Source: Thalassovita mediterranea
Lineage (GTDB): Bacteria; Pseudomonadota; Alphaproteobacteria; Caulobacterales; Hyphomonadaceae
Assembly: GCA_019448215.1 (NCBI GenBank)
Contig: CP080408.1
Span: 434,001-498,000 of the forward strand
Direction: 5' to 3'
Length of the DNA: 64,000 bases
The notes under the pieces were generated by a model. That model had not been told where the DNA came from. It searched no databases and was given only the letters and a program-made list of their open reading frames with translations. Made by a program: the position numbers and the translations under genes. This document shows positions 28,243 through 38,260 of the stretch, piece by piece. Each line of letters begins with the position of its first letter. The stretch's first letter is position 1.

Positions 28243-29082
28243 ATGAGCGATCAGATTTCTGCAGATGCCCGCCCGCTTCCCGCCCCGCCGCGCAACTATG
28301 GCGCGATCAACTGGATCGGGCTCTGGACGCTTTACCAGCGTGAGGTGGGCCGCTTTCTGAAGGTCTGGATGCAGACCCTGTTCGCCCCCGTCATCACGAC
28401 GCTTCTGTTCATGACCGTGTTCAAACTGGCCTTCGGAAACCGAGGTGAGCTGACGGGTGACTTTGCCGGTCTCGACTATAATGCCTTCCTCGCGCCCGGC
28501 CTGATCATCATGTCGATGCTGCAGAACGCTTTCCAGAATACCTCCTCCTCGCTGACCATCGCCAAAGTGCAAGGTAGCCAGGTCGACTTCCTGATGCCGC
28601 CGCTGTCCCCGCTGGAACTGACGCTTGGCTTCATCTTCGGCGCCGTCACGCGCGGCCTGATGGTCGGCGTAATCGGTGGTCTTGCCATTCACTTCTCAGG
28701 TCTTGCCGATCTCAATATCTCGATGATCTGGCCGATCATCTGGTTTAGCCTGATGGCGACGATCTTCCTTGCTGCCCTCGGCGCAATCGCCGGCATCTGG
28801 GCAGAAAAGTTCGATCACCTGGCCGCCATCACCAACTTCGTAATTGTGCCGCTGACCTTCCTGTCTGGCACATTCTACGACATCAAGGTGCTGGTCGAGC
28901 CGTTTCAAACCGCGGCTCATTTCGACCCGATCTTCTACCTGATCGACGGTTTCCGCGCAGGCTTCATCGGGGTCTCCAACTCCTCGCTGATGACTGGCGT
29001 TATCGCCTCGGCGGCCTTTACCTTCCTGGCGTGCCTCTGGGTCTGGTGGCTGTTCCGGACAGGTTACAAGCTGAAGTCCTGA
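28243..29082 (+). CDS. ABC-2 type transporter permease
   Basis: 279 residues with six membrane segments and the ABC-2 C-terminal region FDPIFYLIDGFRAGFIG, like E. coli YadH. The segment VQGSQVDFLMPPLSPLEL is the coupling-helix loop. YadH-type permeases normally sit beside a YadG-type ATPase for drug or polysaccharide export; here the next gene is an ABC-F protein, which is not a transporter ATPase. The partner must be encoded elsewhere. Start has no strong ribosome site. Confidence 0.85.
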   Translation: MSDQISADARPLPAPPRNYGAINWIGLWTLYQREVGRFLKVWMQTLFAPVITTLLFMTVFKLAFGNRGELTGDFAGLDYNAFLAPGLIIMSMLQNAFQNTSSSLTIAKVQGSQVDFLMPPLSPLELTLGFIFGAVTRGLMVGVIGGLAIHFSGLADLNISMIWPIIWFSLMATIFLAALGAIAGIWAEKFDHLAAITNFVIVPLTFLSGTFYDIKVLVEPFQTAAHFDPIFYLIDGFRAGFIGVSNSSLMTGVIASAAFTFLACLWVWWLFRTGYKLKS

Positions 29083-29129
29083 TGAAGCTGGCTTGACGGG
29101 ACCTGCCCGCAGGCCGCACCTCACACCCC

Positions 29130-30959
29130 ATGGCAGACCTTCCCATTCTCCGGCTCGCTGATGTCGAGCTGACTTTTGGTGGCACACCGATCTTTACGGG
29201 CGTGACCTTCACCCTTGCGCGCGGTGAACGTGCTGCGCTGGTCGGACGCAACGGGGCGGGAAAATCCACGCTGATGAAGCTGGTCACTGGCACCCATGCG
29301 CCGGACGCGGGCGATCTCTGGCGCCAGCCCGGCGTTGAAGTCGCAACCGTTGAGCAGGAGCCGGACCTTTCATCTTTCGACACCGTGCTCGATTACGCAG
29401 CTGAGAACCTTGAAGCAATCTGGATGGCTGAGGCCGAACTGGGCCTGTTCGGGATCGACCCTGAAGCCGACCCGAAGACGCTATCCGGCGGCCAGATTAG
29501 GCGCGCCGCCCTTGCCCGCGCCTTTGCGCGTGACCCGGATATCCTGCTCCTCGACGAGCCTACCAACCACCTCGACGTCCCCATGATCGAGACGCTGGAG
29601 ACGCGCCTCAAATCTTTCTCCGGCGCCGTCCTCCTCGTCAGCCACGACCGCCGCTTTCTTGAAAATGTCACGACCACCACGCTCTGGCTTCGTCAAGGCA
29701 AAGTCTGGAAGTCGCCCAAGGGCTATGCCGAATTCGATGAGTGGGCCGCCGGGATAGAGGCTGAAGAGGAAAAGCAGCTTCAGCGAATGAAGACCCACCT
29801 CAAGGAAGAGCAGCACTGGCTGTCACGCGGCGTCACGGCGCGCCGCAAGCGCAATATGGGCCGTCTGTCGCGCCTGCACGAATTGCGCGCCCAGCACGCC
29901 AAGCAGAAATCACTGGTCAATGACGCAAAGTCGACCGCGGGCCTTAGCGCCGAAAGCGGCGACAGCCAGAGCCGTAAGGTGCTCGAGGCGTTCGGTATCT
30001 CGAAGAGCTTCGATGACACGGTGATCGCCAAGGACTTGTCGCTTCGTATCCTCAAAGGTGACCGGATCGGCATCGTTGGCCCCAACGGCGTCGGCAAGAC
30101 GACGCTTCTCAAAATCCTGCTAGGAGAGCTCGCGCCAGACACAGGCTCTGTGAAGATCGGCCAGACGCTGAACGTCACCTATCTCGACCAGACGCGCGAC
30201 ACGCTGAAGCCCGACGAAACGCTGTGGGAAGCGCTAACGCCTGCAGGTGGCGACTCCATCATCGTTCAAGGCCAGCCCAAGCATGTCGCCGGCTATGCCA
30301 AGGACTTCCTGTTCTCACCTGAACAGCTGCGCCAGCCAGTGTCTGCCCTGTCTGGCGGTGAACGCAACCGGCTGACCATGGCGATTGCCCTCGCCCAGCC
30401 TGCCGACGTCCTCGTCCTCGACGAACCGACCAACGATCTCGACATGCAGACGCTCGACCTTCTTGAGGAGATGCTGAGCGACTATGACGGCACGCTGATC
30501 CTCGTCAGCCACGACCGCGCTTTCTTGGATGCCATCGTGACGAGCTGCCTTGTGCCTTTAGGCGGTGGCCGCTGGGTCGAAACCTCTGGTGGCTGGAGCG
30601 ATGCGGCACGCCAAGTGCCCTCACTCAGCACGCGCACAGCTGCCAAACCAGCCGACAAGGCGCAGAAGAAGCAGGCCAGCACCCAAACTTCAGGCGGCTC
30701 GAAACGCGAAGCCAAGCTCTCCTTCAAGGACAAGCACCGCCTGAAGGAAGCCGAGGCCGCAATGCCGCGTCTCAGCGCCGAGATCGAGAAGCTGGAAAGC
30801 GAACTTTCGGACCCCGAACTGTTCAATAAGGATCCGGGCCGATTCCAGAAAGTCAGCGACCGCCTCGCAGCTGCGCGCAGCGAACTCGACGAGGCAGAAA
30901 TGGTCTGGCTGGAAATCGAGGCCATGAAAGAAGAGCTTGAGAAGGCCTCTGGAGCCTAA
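29130..30959 (+). CDS. ABC-F family ATPase, Uup-like
   Basis: 609 residues, soluble, two ABC domains in tandem: Walker A GRNGAGKST, signature LSGGQ and Walker B LLLDEPTNHLD in the first, GPNGVGKTT, LSGGE and VLDEPTNDLD in the second. A charged linker (about residues 205-270) joins them, and the C-terminal 90 residues are a coiled coil (KHRLKEAEAAMPRLSAEIEK), as in Uup. ABC-F proteins act on ribosomes; Uup also affects transposon excision and replication forks. It lies 47 bp after the ABC-2 permease gene. Confidence 0.92.
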   Translation: MADLPILRLADVELTFGGTPIFTGVTFTLARGERAALVGRNGAGKSTLMKLVTGTHAPDAGDLWRQPGVEVATVEQEPDLSSFDTVLDYAAENLEAIWMAEAELGLFGIDPEADPKTLSGGQIRRAALARAFARDPDILLLDEPTNHLDVPMIETLETRLKSFSGAVLLVSHDRRFLENVTTTTLWLRQGKVWKSPKGYAEFDEWAAGIEAEEEKQLQRMKTHLKEEQHWLSRGVTARRKRNMGRLSRLHELRAQHAKQKSLVNDAKSTAGLSAESGDSQSRKVLEAFGISKSFDDTVIAKDLSLRILKGDRIGIVGPNGVGKTTLLKILLGELAPDTGSVKIGQTLNVTYLDQTRDTLKPDETLWEALTPAGGDSIIVQGQPKHVAGYAKDFLFSPEQLRQPVSALSGGERNRLTMAIALAQPADVLVLDEPTNDLDMQTLDLLEEMLSDYDGTLILVSHDRAFLDAIVTSCLVPLGGGRWVETSGGWSDAARQVPSLSTRTAAKPADKAQKKQASTQTSGGSKREAKLSFKDKHRLKEAEAAMPRLSAEIEKLESELSDPELFNKDPGRFQKVSDRLAAARSELDEAEMVWLEIEAMKEELEKASGA

Positions 30960-30995
30960 CCACCTCTTAATCCATGCCGGTTTATTCTGGTCGGT

Positions 30996-32207
30996 ATGAA
31001 GATGTCATTTTCTGCCAAGCCCGCCCTTCTGGGCCGCCTTACAGCACTCGCCATAATGGCAACGGGCCTCACCGCCCCTGCCCTGGCCGACGACGCGGTT
31101 GAGACTGACAGCTACCGTGTCGGGCAGACCTATTCATCAGAACGCGCGCGCGGTCTTCAGGCCTGCGCCCAGTCCTGCGCCGAAGATCAGCGCTGTGTCG
31201 CCTGGTCGCTGACCCCGCCGACTTTCCGCGTCGGCCCCCGCTGCGAATTGAAGAGCAGCGCCGGGCAAAGCCAGTCGCGCCCCGGCTATACGTCCGGCCT
31301 TAGCGGCGTGAGCGCAGCACCGCAGATGAGCCGGACGCCTGTCCAGTCTGCCGCCACCACGCAGGCCCGGCCGCGGTCGCAAGCACTTTCGGGCGGCTAT
31401 GCGCAAACCCGTCAGACGGCTGCAACGACAGCCTCCATGCCACCAGCCCCGGACGGCGCAGCCACCAGCCATATGCTGCCAACGCCGGTCGCGCCGTCTG
31501 TGCAAAGGGCGCCTGTTCGCCAGCAGGCACAGCCGACGACACGCACACAGCTCGCCAGCAACACCACGACGCGCGCTGCAACCACATCGGTCGCTTCTCA
31601 GGCCCGCTCCCAGCAGGTGAACCGTCAGCCAAGCGCATCGACGCCCACCATCTCTAGCCGCGTGACGACCCGCCCAGTCCAGTCGCCTGCCGCCACGGCC
31701 GTGGCTGCCCAGCGTCCGGCAACGTCAACGGCGCCAACCCGCACGGTAACCCGCCGGACCGTCTCCTCCTCGACGCCGGCCCCGACCCAAACGCAACGAC
31801 AATCCGCTGCAACGGCCGCTGCTGCTTCCAATGTCTCGAGAGCGGCATCGACGAGAACGCAGCGCCCCACGGCGCCTGCGGCGAGCGCAGCGGTCGACAC
31901 GCGCCCGCCCCTGCCGCGTCCGAGTCGACTGCCATCCCTGCCAAGCCCTCTACAGCGCAATGGCACGGCCTATTCCGTTCAGCGCATGGGCAATATGCCG
32001 GGTGACGCTGAAGCTGCCGCAGGCTATGTCGACGGCCTGCCAGCCAATAGCCGCGTAGAGCCAATCGCCCGCAACAATCGCGAGCGTGAGCGCTCCTCAG
32101 ATGATGAGAATGGCAGCGACGAGGAGGCCAGCTGGCCGGAAGGCTATCCTGAGTATCCAGACCCACTCGGCGGCCCGATTGGCAGCACTGTCATGGATGA
32201 GGACTAG
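30996..32207 (+). CDS. Secreted PAN/apple-domain protein with long low-complexity tail
   Basis: 403 residues. A signal peptide (about 1-31, ending APALAD) precedes one PAN-type module (about residues 37-100: YSSERARGLQACAQSCAEDQ, RCVAWSL, RCELKS) with four cysteines in the expected pattern. From about residue 105 to 300 the sequence is Ala/Thr/Gln/Ser/Pro/Arg-rich and predicted disordered, ending in an acidic tail with a proline-rich patch (RPPLPRPSRLPSLPSP). PAN domains bind protein or carbohydrate; the ligand is unknown. It converges on the BolA gene with a 6-bp gap. Confidence 0.72.
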   Translation: MKMSFSAKPALLGRLTALAIMATGLTAPALADDAVETDSYRVGQTYSSERARGLQACAQSCAEDQRCVAWSLTPPTFRVGPRCELKSSAGQSQSRPGYTSGLSGVSAAPQMSRTPVQSAATTQARPRSQALSGGYAQTRQTAATTASMPPAPDGAATSHMLPTPVAPSVQRAPVRQQAQPTTRTQLASNTTTRAATTSVASQARSQQVNRQPSASTPTISSRVTTRPVQSPAATAVAAQRPATSTAPTRTVTRRTVSSSTPAPTQTQRQSAATAAAASNVSRAASTRTQRPTAPAASAAVDTRPPLPRPSRLPSLPSPLQRNGTAYSVQRMGNMPGDAEAAAGYVDGLPANSRVEPIARNNRERERSSDDENGSDEEASWPEGYPEYPDPLGGPIGSTVMDED

Positions 32208-32213
32208 ACGCGC

Positions 32214-32447
32214 CTAGTCTGGCGCCCGTGTCTTGAGCGCGAGCGCATGAAGCTCACCGCCCATTTTCCCTTTAAGGGCCGCATAGACCATCTGGTGCTG
32301 GCGCACGCGTGGAACGCCCTTGAATTGCGGTGAGACGATCTCGGCCTGCCAGTGGTCATTGTCACCGGCAAGATCCGTCAATGTGATGTCCGCCTCCGGG
32401 AAGGCGTCCTTCAGATAGGTCTCGAGGGTCTCGCGGTCCATTGCCAT
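32214..32447 (-). CDS. BolA-family protein
   Basis: 77 residues from ATG 32447, with AAGGAG 7 bases upstream. The core HWQAEIVSPQFKGVPRVRQHQMVYAAL with the C-terminal GELHALALKT is the BolA/IbaG signature, including the conserved histidines used with CGFS glutaredoxins in iron-sulfur trafficking. In alphaproteobacteria this gene commonly lies near purL and a monothiol glutaredoxin; purL is 3.5 kb away on the same strand, but no glutaredoxin gene is present here. Confidence 0.9.
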   Translation of the reverse strand: MAMDRETLETYLKDAFPEADITLTDLAGDNDHWQAEIVSPQFKGVPRVRQHQMVYAALKGKMGGELHALALKTRAPD

Positions 32448-32526
32448 GACAGTCTCCTTTGCCGCTCGCACATGGCGGCCAATGGGCCTATGGTCAAGGC
32501 GACATACCATGGAGTTCTCAGCCTAG

Positions 32527-33498
32527 ATGATCCGATCCGTCCTCGCCGCCGGCCTGCTGGTCGCCGCCTGCTCAAGCCCGCCTGCCACCGATCCCGCTGC
32601 TACAGAGACAGCAACCGCGACCGCCGCCTACACCGCGCAGTTCCATGACAGTGCCCGGGCGCTGTCTGCGCTGGAGACGCTCTCCTCTGATGAGTTCGAA
32701 GGCCGCAAGACCGGAGAGCCGGGCAATCTCAAGGCCCGCGCATGGATCATCGACCAGCTTGAAGCGCGCGGCGTGGACCCGCTGCTTGCCGATGGCTTTG
32801 AAGCCTCGTTTGAGACAGCCAGCTTCTCCGAAGACAAGGAAGGCGTCAGCGGCACCAACCTTCTCGCCGTCATCAATTATGCGCCGGACGCACCCGTCAT
32901 CGTCATGTCGGCGCATTATGACCATGTCGGCACGGGTGAGGATGGCATCTATAATGGCGCGGACGACAATGCGTCTGGTGTCGCCGCGCTTCTGGAAGCG
33001 GTCAGCTGGTTCCAGCAGAACGCGCCAGAAACCACGCTCGTCTTCGCTTTCTTTGACGCTGAAGAAATGGGAATTGCGGGCTCCGCCGCCTTTGTTCACG
33101 ACCTGCCCGAGGAGATTGAAGACCGCCTCGCCTTCAACCTCAATCTCGACATGGTCTCACGCGCTGACAAGGGTGAGATCTTTGCTGTCGGCACCTATCA
33201 CTATCCTGAGCTGGTGCCGGTGATCGACGCGGTCGCGGCCGAAGCCCCGTTGACGCTCAGCAAGGGGCATGACAGCCCGGAATGGGGCAATCAGGACTGG
33301 TCGACCATGTCAGACCATGCCCCCTTCCTGCGCGCAGGGGTGCCGATCATCTATCTCGGCGTCGAAGACCATGCCGACTATCACAAGGTCACCGACACGT
33401 TCGACAAGGTCGACCCGAACACGTTTGCGAGGGCGGTCGATACAGTTCTAATGGTCGCGGAAGCCATAGATGAGCACGTCGCCAGCAACGCCGAATAG
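32527..33498 (+). CDS. M28-family zinc aminopeptidase, lipoprotein
   Basis: 323 residues with a lipobox (LLVAAC, Cys at about 15). The zinc-site motifs are in order: MSAHYDHVG (His, Asp nearby), GADDNASG (bridging Asp), DAEEMG (catalytic Glu pair), NLDMVS (Asp), and MSDHAPF (His). M28 enzymes release N-terminal residues or process peptides in the periplasm. An Ala/Thr-rich spacer follows the lipid anchor. It ends at a strong bidirectional terminator shared with the M2 peptidase gene. Confidence 0.9.
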   Translation: MIRSVLAAGLLVAACSSPPATDPAATETATATAAYTAQFHDSARALSALETLSSDEFEGRKTGEPGNLKARAWIIDQLEARGVDPLLADGFEASFETASFSEDKEGVSGTNLLAVINYAPDAPVIVMSAHYDHVGTGEDGIYNGADDNASGVAALLEAVSWFQQNAPETTLVFAFFDAEEMGIAGSAAFVHDLPEEIEDRLAFNLNLDMVSRADKGEIFAVGTYHYPELVPVIDAVAAEAPLTLSKGHDSPEWGNQDWSTMSDHAPFLRAGVPIIYLGVEDHADYHKVTDTFDKVDPNTFARAVDTVLMVAEAIDEHVASNAE

Positions 33499-33519
33499 GC
33501 AAGCCCCTCGTAACCAATA

Positions 33520-33553
33520 AAAAGCCCCGGACGATCGCTCGCCCGGGGCTTTT
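33520..33553. terminator. Bidirectional terminator between the M28 and M2 peptidase genes
   Basis: AAAAGCCCCGG and CCGGGGCTTTT form a perfect 11-bp stem including the A and T tracts, placed between two converging stops. Confidence 0.9.
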
Positions 33554-33575
33554 CAGTTTCTAGAGGGCGACGCCC

Positions 33576-35450
33576 CTATTCCCAGCCGCAGCTGCGGCCT
33601 TCATTCTGCTCTTCGAGATAGCCGATCAGCGGATCGAAATACTCGATGATCGCAGAGCCATCCATTTCACGCGTGCCGGTGAAGGTCTCCAGAACGTCTG
33701 GCCAAGGCTCTGATGCGCCCATTTCCATCATCGCATTGAAGCGTGCGCCGACTTCCTCGTTTCCGTAGATCGAGCAGCGATGCAGCGGGCCATCCCAGCC
33801 AGCCTGCTCACAGGCAGCCTTATGGAACTGGAACTGCATGATGTAGGACAGGAAGTAACGCAGATACGGCGTATTGCCCGGAATGTGGTACTTCGCACCC
33901 GGATCGAACGCGTCTGCCGGACGCGGGCCCGGCGGGACGATGCCCTGATACTGCGTGCGCTTTGCCCACCAGGCATCATTATAGTCTGCAGGCTGCGTCG
34001 TGCCGTCCAGCACGTCCCAGCGCCAGCTATCGACCGTGATGGCGAATGGCAGGAAGGCGATCTTGTCGAGCGCGGTGTTCATCAGAAGCGAGATGTCGGC
34101 CTCTTCGCCCGGCACCTGATCCTCGGTGATAAGCCCGATATCGACCAGATAGGATGGGGTGATCGAGAGCGAGATGAAGTCACCAATCGCCTCGTGGAAG
34201 CCGTCATGGGCGCCGTCCTTGTAGAGGTAATCCACATCCTTGTAGGCGCGCTGGTAGTAGTTGTGCCCCAGCTCGTGGTGGACGGTGTAGAAGTCCTCGG
34301 CATTCACCTCGGTACACATCTTGATGCGCACATCTTCCTCGTCATCGAGGTCCCAGGCAGACGCGTGACACACCACTTCACGGTCTTCCGGGCGCACGAT
34401 CATCGACCGCTCCCAGAAAGTCTGCGGCAGCGGATCAAGGCCGAGCGAGACGAAGAACGCCTCTGCGGTCTCGACCATCTTGATGGCGTCATAGTCAGCC
34501 GCGATCAGCTCATCGGTCAGGTTATAGCCCTGCCCCGGCAGGCCTTCCGGCTCAACCAGCGGATAGATGTTCGACCATTGCTGCGACCACATATTGCCAA
34601 GCAGGTCCGCACGGATCGGGCCCGTGGCAGGCTGGACATCGTCACCATACTCTTCGTTGAGTTCAGCCCGCACATAGCAGTGCAGCTCTTCATAGAGCGG
34701 TGACACCTGGCTCCAGAGACGGTCGACCTCGGTCGCCATTTCTTCCGGCGGCATGTCGTATTTCGACAGCCACATCGTTTTCAGATTGTCGTAGCCAAGC
34801 TCGGTCGCGCCTTCATTGGCGATCTCGACCATTCGGGCATAGTCATCCTTCATCGGCGGCGAGATGGTGCGCCAGCCTTCCCAGACAGCCTGCAGCTCTT
34901 CCGGGTCGCGGCTCGTCTCGATGATGGTCGACAGCTGGTCGAGGTTCAGATCCTCGCCCTTATAATTGAAGGTGCCAGTGCCATAGGTCGCCTCCAGGCC
35001 AGTCGTGATCTGCGACAACTCTTCGGCTGCGCCTTCGGTCGATGGGGCCGGAATGGTGACGCCCGACTGAAGCCGCTGCATCTTGCGCGCGAGGTCTGCT
35101 GGCAGGTCGACATCGTTGAACTGCTTGGACTCATTGGCGAGCGAAACAGCCATTGTGGTTGCGCGGGCACCCGCCTCGGCTGCGGCCGCATTCGTCTCAT
35201 CCGTGATATTCGTCGCCTGCTCCCAGAAGATCGGGCTGATCTCCTTGGACATCTGGCCGAGCTCTGCATCAGCGCGCTCCAGGAAGGCGCGGGCTTCAGC
35301 AACTTCAGTGCTCTCTGCCTCGACCGGGTCACCCGCCATTGGCGGAACCGGCACTTCGGCAGGCGGCACCTCACCGGAATTGTTTGTACAGGACACAAGC
35401 AGCGCCGCGCTGAGCGCGAACACGCTGGTGGAAATCAGACTGGTTTTCAT
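33576..35450 (-). CDS. M2-family peptidyl-dipeptidase (ACE-like), lipoprotein
   Basis: About 624 residues from ATG 35450, with GGAGG upstream. A lipobox (LLVSC, Cys near 21) predicts a lipid anchor. The zinc motif is HHELGHNYYQ, followed 24 residues later by the third ligand in GFHEAIGDF; FWERSMIV and the chloride/substrate region RYFLSYIMQFQFHKA also match bacterial M2 enzymes. It removes C-terminal dipeptides, like angiotensin-converting enzyme. M2 lipoproteins are frequent in marine alpha- and gammaproteobacteria that feed on peptides. Confidence 0.9.
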   Translation of the reverse strand: MKTSLISTSVFALSAALLVSCTNNSGEVPPAEVPVPPMAGDPVEAESTEVAEARAFLERADAELGQMSKEISPIFWEQATNITDETNAAAAEAGARATTMAVSLANESKQFNDVDLPADLARKMQRLQSGVTIPAPSTEGAAEELSQITTGLEATYGTGTFNYKGEDLNLDQLSTIIETSRDPEELQAVWEGWRTISPPMKDDYARMVEIANEGATELGYDNLKTMWLSKYDMPPEEMATEVDRLWSQVSPLYEELHCYVRAELNEEYGDDVQPATGPIRADLLGNMWSQQWSNIYPLVEPEGLPGQGYNLTDELIAADYDAIKMVETAEAFFVSLGLDPLPQTFWERSMIVRPEDREVVCHASAWDLDDEEDVRIKMCTEVNAEDFYTVHHELGHNYYQRAYKDVDYLYKDGAHDGFHEAIGDFISLSITPSYLVDIGLITEDQVPGEEADISLLMNTALDKIAFLPFAITVDSWRWDVLDGTTQPADYNDAWWAKRTQYQGIVPPGPRPADAFDPGAKYHIPGNTPYLRYFLSYIMQFQFHKAACEQAGWDGPLHRCSIYGNEEVGARFNAMMEMGASEPWPDVLETFTGTREMDGSAIIEYFDPLIGYLEEQNEGRSCGWE

Positions 35451-35559
35451 TGGGGAACCTCCATGATGGCAGCACCGAAGCGCCAGCCGCATGAAAGGTC
35501 AATGCCAGAGCGGCGGGAAGTTCAATCCACGTGCTGAGCGGCAGAAATAAGAAGGCTAG

Positions 35560-35601
35560 AAAAAATTTGGCGCGCCAGCATCCTTTAGAACGCTGGCGCG
35601 C
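35560..35601 (-). terminator. Rho-independent terminator downstream of purL
   Basis: On the - strand GCGCGCCAGC and GCTGGCGCGC form a perfect 10-bp stem with a 12-base loop, followed by CAAATTTTTTCT. It lies about 130 bp after the purL stop; the stretch between holds no recognisable gene. Confidence 0.8.
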
Positions 35602-35733
35602 GCGCGAGAAGAAGAGGCACAAGGCCACCATCGACGGTTTTCCTCTCGCACACGCATACGTTGCATAAACTATAGCGGATCAGAAAACAGTGAATTTTTA
35701 TACATCTACGCGCAGCGCGTGCGCTGTGGGGGA

Positions 35734-37989
35734 CTAGTCCTCGCCCTTCATATAGCGCGGCAGCCAGCCTTCATGGGCGTCGCGCAGGGTGGAGAGGGCA
35801 AGTTTGGTCGCCTTGCCGCTGCGGGCATCATGCACCAGACTGATCGTCGGTGTGCCCTTTTCCTGAACGTAGCCAAGATAGAGACATTTCACCTTGTCGC
35901 CCTCGGCTTCGATCAGGTCGAAGATCGGGTCTTCACTTCCCTTCGCGGCCACAACATAGCGCGCGCCGCCTTCACCAAACAGGAAGCGTAGCGGCGAAAG
36001 ATCACCAAACCGCGCACTGATGTCGACCTCAATGCCCATGTCACTCGCTAGAGCGATTTCAGTAAGCGCGCATCCAATGCCGCCATCGCTGACGTCATGT
36101 ACCGCATTGACGAGACCTTTGCTGATCAGCGTCCTCACAAGCGCTGCATTGTCGATTTCAGAAGCGAGATCGACACGCGGGGCAGGACCGAGCTCCTCAC
36201 CTTTTAAGCCGAGCCACTGGCGCGCATAAAGCGAGGCATCCATGGCGCAATTCTCAAAATCACCGATCAGGATCAGAGCATCGCCCGGCTGCGCACCTTT
36301 CAGCGTCGCGACCTTGGACACATCCTCGATCAGGCCAACGCCGCCAACCACGGGCGTCGGCGGGATCGCCTTGCCATCGGTCTCGTTATAGAGGCTGACA
36401 TTGCCGGACACGACGGGGAAGTCGAGATCACGGCAGGCTTCGGCCATGCCTTCGATGGCTTTCACGATATAGCCCATCGTGGCGGGCTTTTCCGGATTGC
36501 CGAAATTGAGGTTGTCGGTGATGGCGATCGGCGTTGCGCCGACGCTGGACAGGTTGCGATAAGCTTCTGCCACCACAGCCTTGCCGCCCTCAAACGGGTC
36601 AGCGGCGACATAGTGCGGGTTGCAGTCTGAACAGATCGCGAGCGCCTTGTTGGTGCCGTGGATGCGCACAATGGCGGCGTCGCCCATGCTCTGTGAGCTG
36701 TCCACCGTATCGCCCATCACATGGCGGTCATACTGCTCCCAGATCCACCGCTTGGAGGCCATGTCCGGCGAGGACATGAGCTTCAGCAGCACTTCGCCGT
36801 AATCCTCAGGCTCCGGATACTTCGAGATATCGAGCGGCGCGCGCGCCTTTGGCTCAACCCAAGGGCGGTCATAGTTCGGCGCATCTTCTGCCAGCGGCGC
36901 GACAGGGATATCGCAGACCACTTCGCCGAACTGCTTCAGCACCATGTGACCGGTATCAGTCGTCATGCCGATGACTTCAGCGTCGAGGTCGTATTTCTCG
37001 AAGACCGCCTTGGCGAGGTCTTCCTTGCCGGGCTTCAGCACCATGAGCATCCGCTCCTGGCTTTCCGACAGCATGATCTCGTAGGCGGTCATGCCGGTTT
37101 CGCGCTGAGGCACCTTGTCGAGGTCCATCTCGATACCGATGCCGCCCTTGTCAGCCATCTCGACAGACGAGGAGGTGAGACCCGCCGCGCCCATATCCTG
37201 AATGGCCTGAATGGCATCGGTCGCCATCAGCTCGAGGCATGCCTCGATGAGCAGCTTCTCCGTGAAGGGGTCACCCACCTGCACGGTCGGACGCTTTTCC
37301 TCGTCGCCTTCAGAGAACTCAGCCGATGCCATGGTCGCGCCATGGATGCCGTCGCGGCCCGTCTTGGAGCCGACATAGAAGATCTGGTTCCCGGGCGTTG
37401 CGCCGCGCGCATAGAAAATCTTGTCCTGGTCCGCGAGACCAACGGCCATCGCATTGACGAGGATGTTGCCATTATAGCCTTCGTCGAACTGCGTCTCGCC
37501 CGCCACGGTCGGCACGCCGACGCAATTGCCATAGCCACCGATGCCCGCGACAACGCCCGCCACAAGTGAGCGCGTCTTCGGGTGGCTCGGGTCGCCAAAG
37601 CGCAGCGCATTGACCAGCGCAATCGGGCGTGCGCCCATGGTGAACACGTCGCGCAGAATGCCGCCAACGCCCGTCGCCGCGCCTTGGTAAGGCTCAATGT
37701 AAGACGGGTGGTTGTGCGACTCCATCTTGAAGATCGCCGCCTGACCGTCGCCAATATCAATGACGCCCGCATTCTCGCCTGGCCCCTGGATGACCCGGTC
37801 ATTCTTGGTCGGGAATTTCGACAGGTGACGGCGCGACGACTTGTAGGAGCAGTGCTCCGACCACATGACCGAATAGATACCAAGCTCGACAAGGTTCGGG
37901 TTGCGACCCAGCCTTGTGACCAGCCGGTCCCATTCCTCCGCATTGATGCCGTGGCCGGCAGCGTCGGTTTCGGACTGCTCGGCCTGCAT
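35734..37989 (-). CDS. purL: Phosphoribosylformylglycinamidine synthase subunit PurL
   Basis: Small-type PurL (about 751 residues from ATG 37989), the ATP-dependent amidotransferase half of the fourth purine step; it needs PurQ and PurS. Visible are [57 protein letters not shown] (written in two parts) and SGGG-type C-terminal elements. The frame is open up to a TTG at 38136, and TTG 38031 is another option; the chosen ATG matches family length but has no clear ribosome site. purQ is 6.5 kb upstream and purS is absent from the window. Confidence 0.93.
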   Translation of the reverse strand: MQAEQSETDAAGHGINAEEWDRLVTRLGRNPNLVELGIYSVMWSEHCSYKSSRRHLSKFPTKNDRVIQGPGENAGVIDIGDGQAAIFKMESHNHPSYIEPYQGAATGVGGILRDVFTMGARPIALVNALRFGDPSHPKTRSLVAGVVAGIGGYGNCVGVPTVAGETQFDEGYNGNILVNAMAVGLADQDKIFYARGATPGNQIFYVGSKTGRDGIHGATMASAEFSEGDEEKRPTVQVGDPFTEKLLIEACLELMATDAIQAIQDMGAAGLTSSSVEMADKGGIGIEMDLDKVPQRETGMTAYEIMLSESQERMLMVLKPGKEDLAKAVFEKYDLDAEVIGMTTDTGHMVLKQFGEVVCDIPVAPLAEDAPNYDRPWVEPKARAPLDISKYPEPEDYGEVLLKLMSSPDMASKRWIWEQYDRHVMGDTVDSSQSMGDAAIVRIHGTNKALAICSDCNPHYVAADPFEGGKAVVAEAYRNLSSVGATPIAITDNLNFGNPEKPATMGYIVKAIEGMAEACRDLDFPVVSGNVSLYNETDGKAIPPTPVVGGVGLIEDVSKVATLKGAQPGDALILIGDFENCAMDASLYARQWLGLKGEELGPAPRVDLASEIDNAALVRTLISKGLVNAVHDVSDGGIGCALTEIALASDMGIEVDISARFGDLSPLRFLFGEGGARYVVAAKGSEDPIFDLIEAEGDKVKCLYLGYVQEKGTPTISLVHDARSGKATKLALSTLRDAHEGWLPRYMKGED

Positions 37990-38260
37990 GGCAGAAACGA
38001 TCCGGTTGGCGAGGTCAGAAGTGTCGGTCAATTGAGGTGCTCGATTCTGATTGGGTCTGCTGAGATGCTCGATACTTGCCGCGCGGGCCGGGGACAATGC
38101 TCCAATGCGGAATTTGCGCGCTTCTATCCAGTTCAAGCTACCGCGATGAAGCCGTCGGACGGCCGCCGCTCACCGCAAATTCGACCAATCTCGAAACCGG
38201 AACGTGGGGTTTTGCGTTGGTGCACCGGTTCTTGGATACGTGAAAGAAAGGATACCTTCC

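Noticed and set aside
33780-34703. 307-codon open frame opposite the M2 peptidase gene
   Set aside because: Antisense to the zinc-site region of the peptidase; composition is that of a shadow frame.
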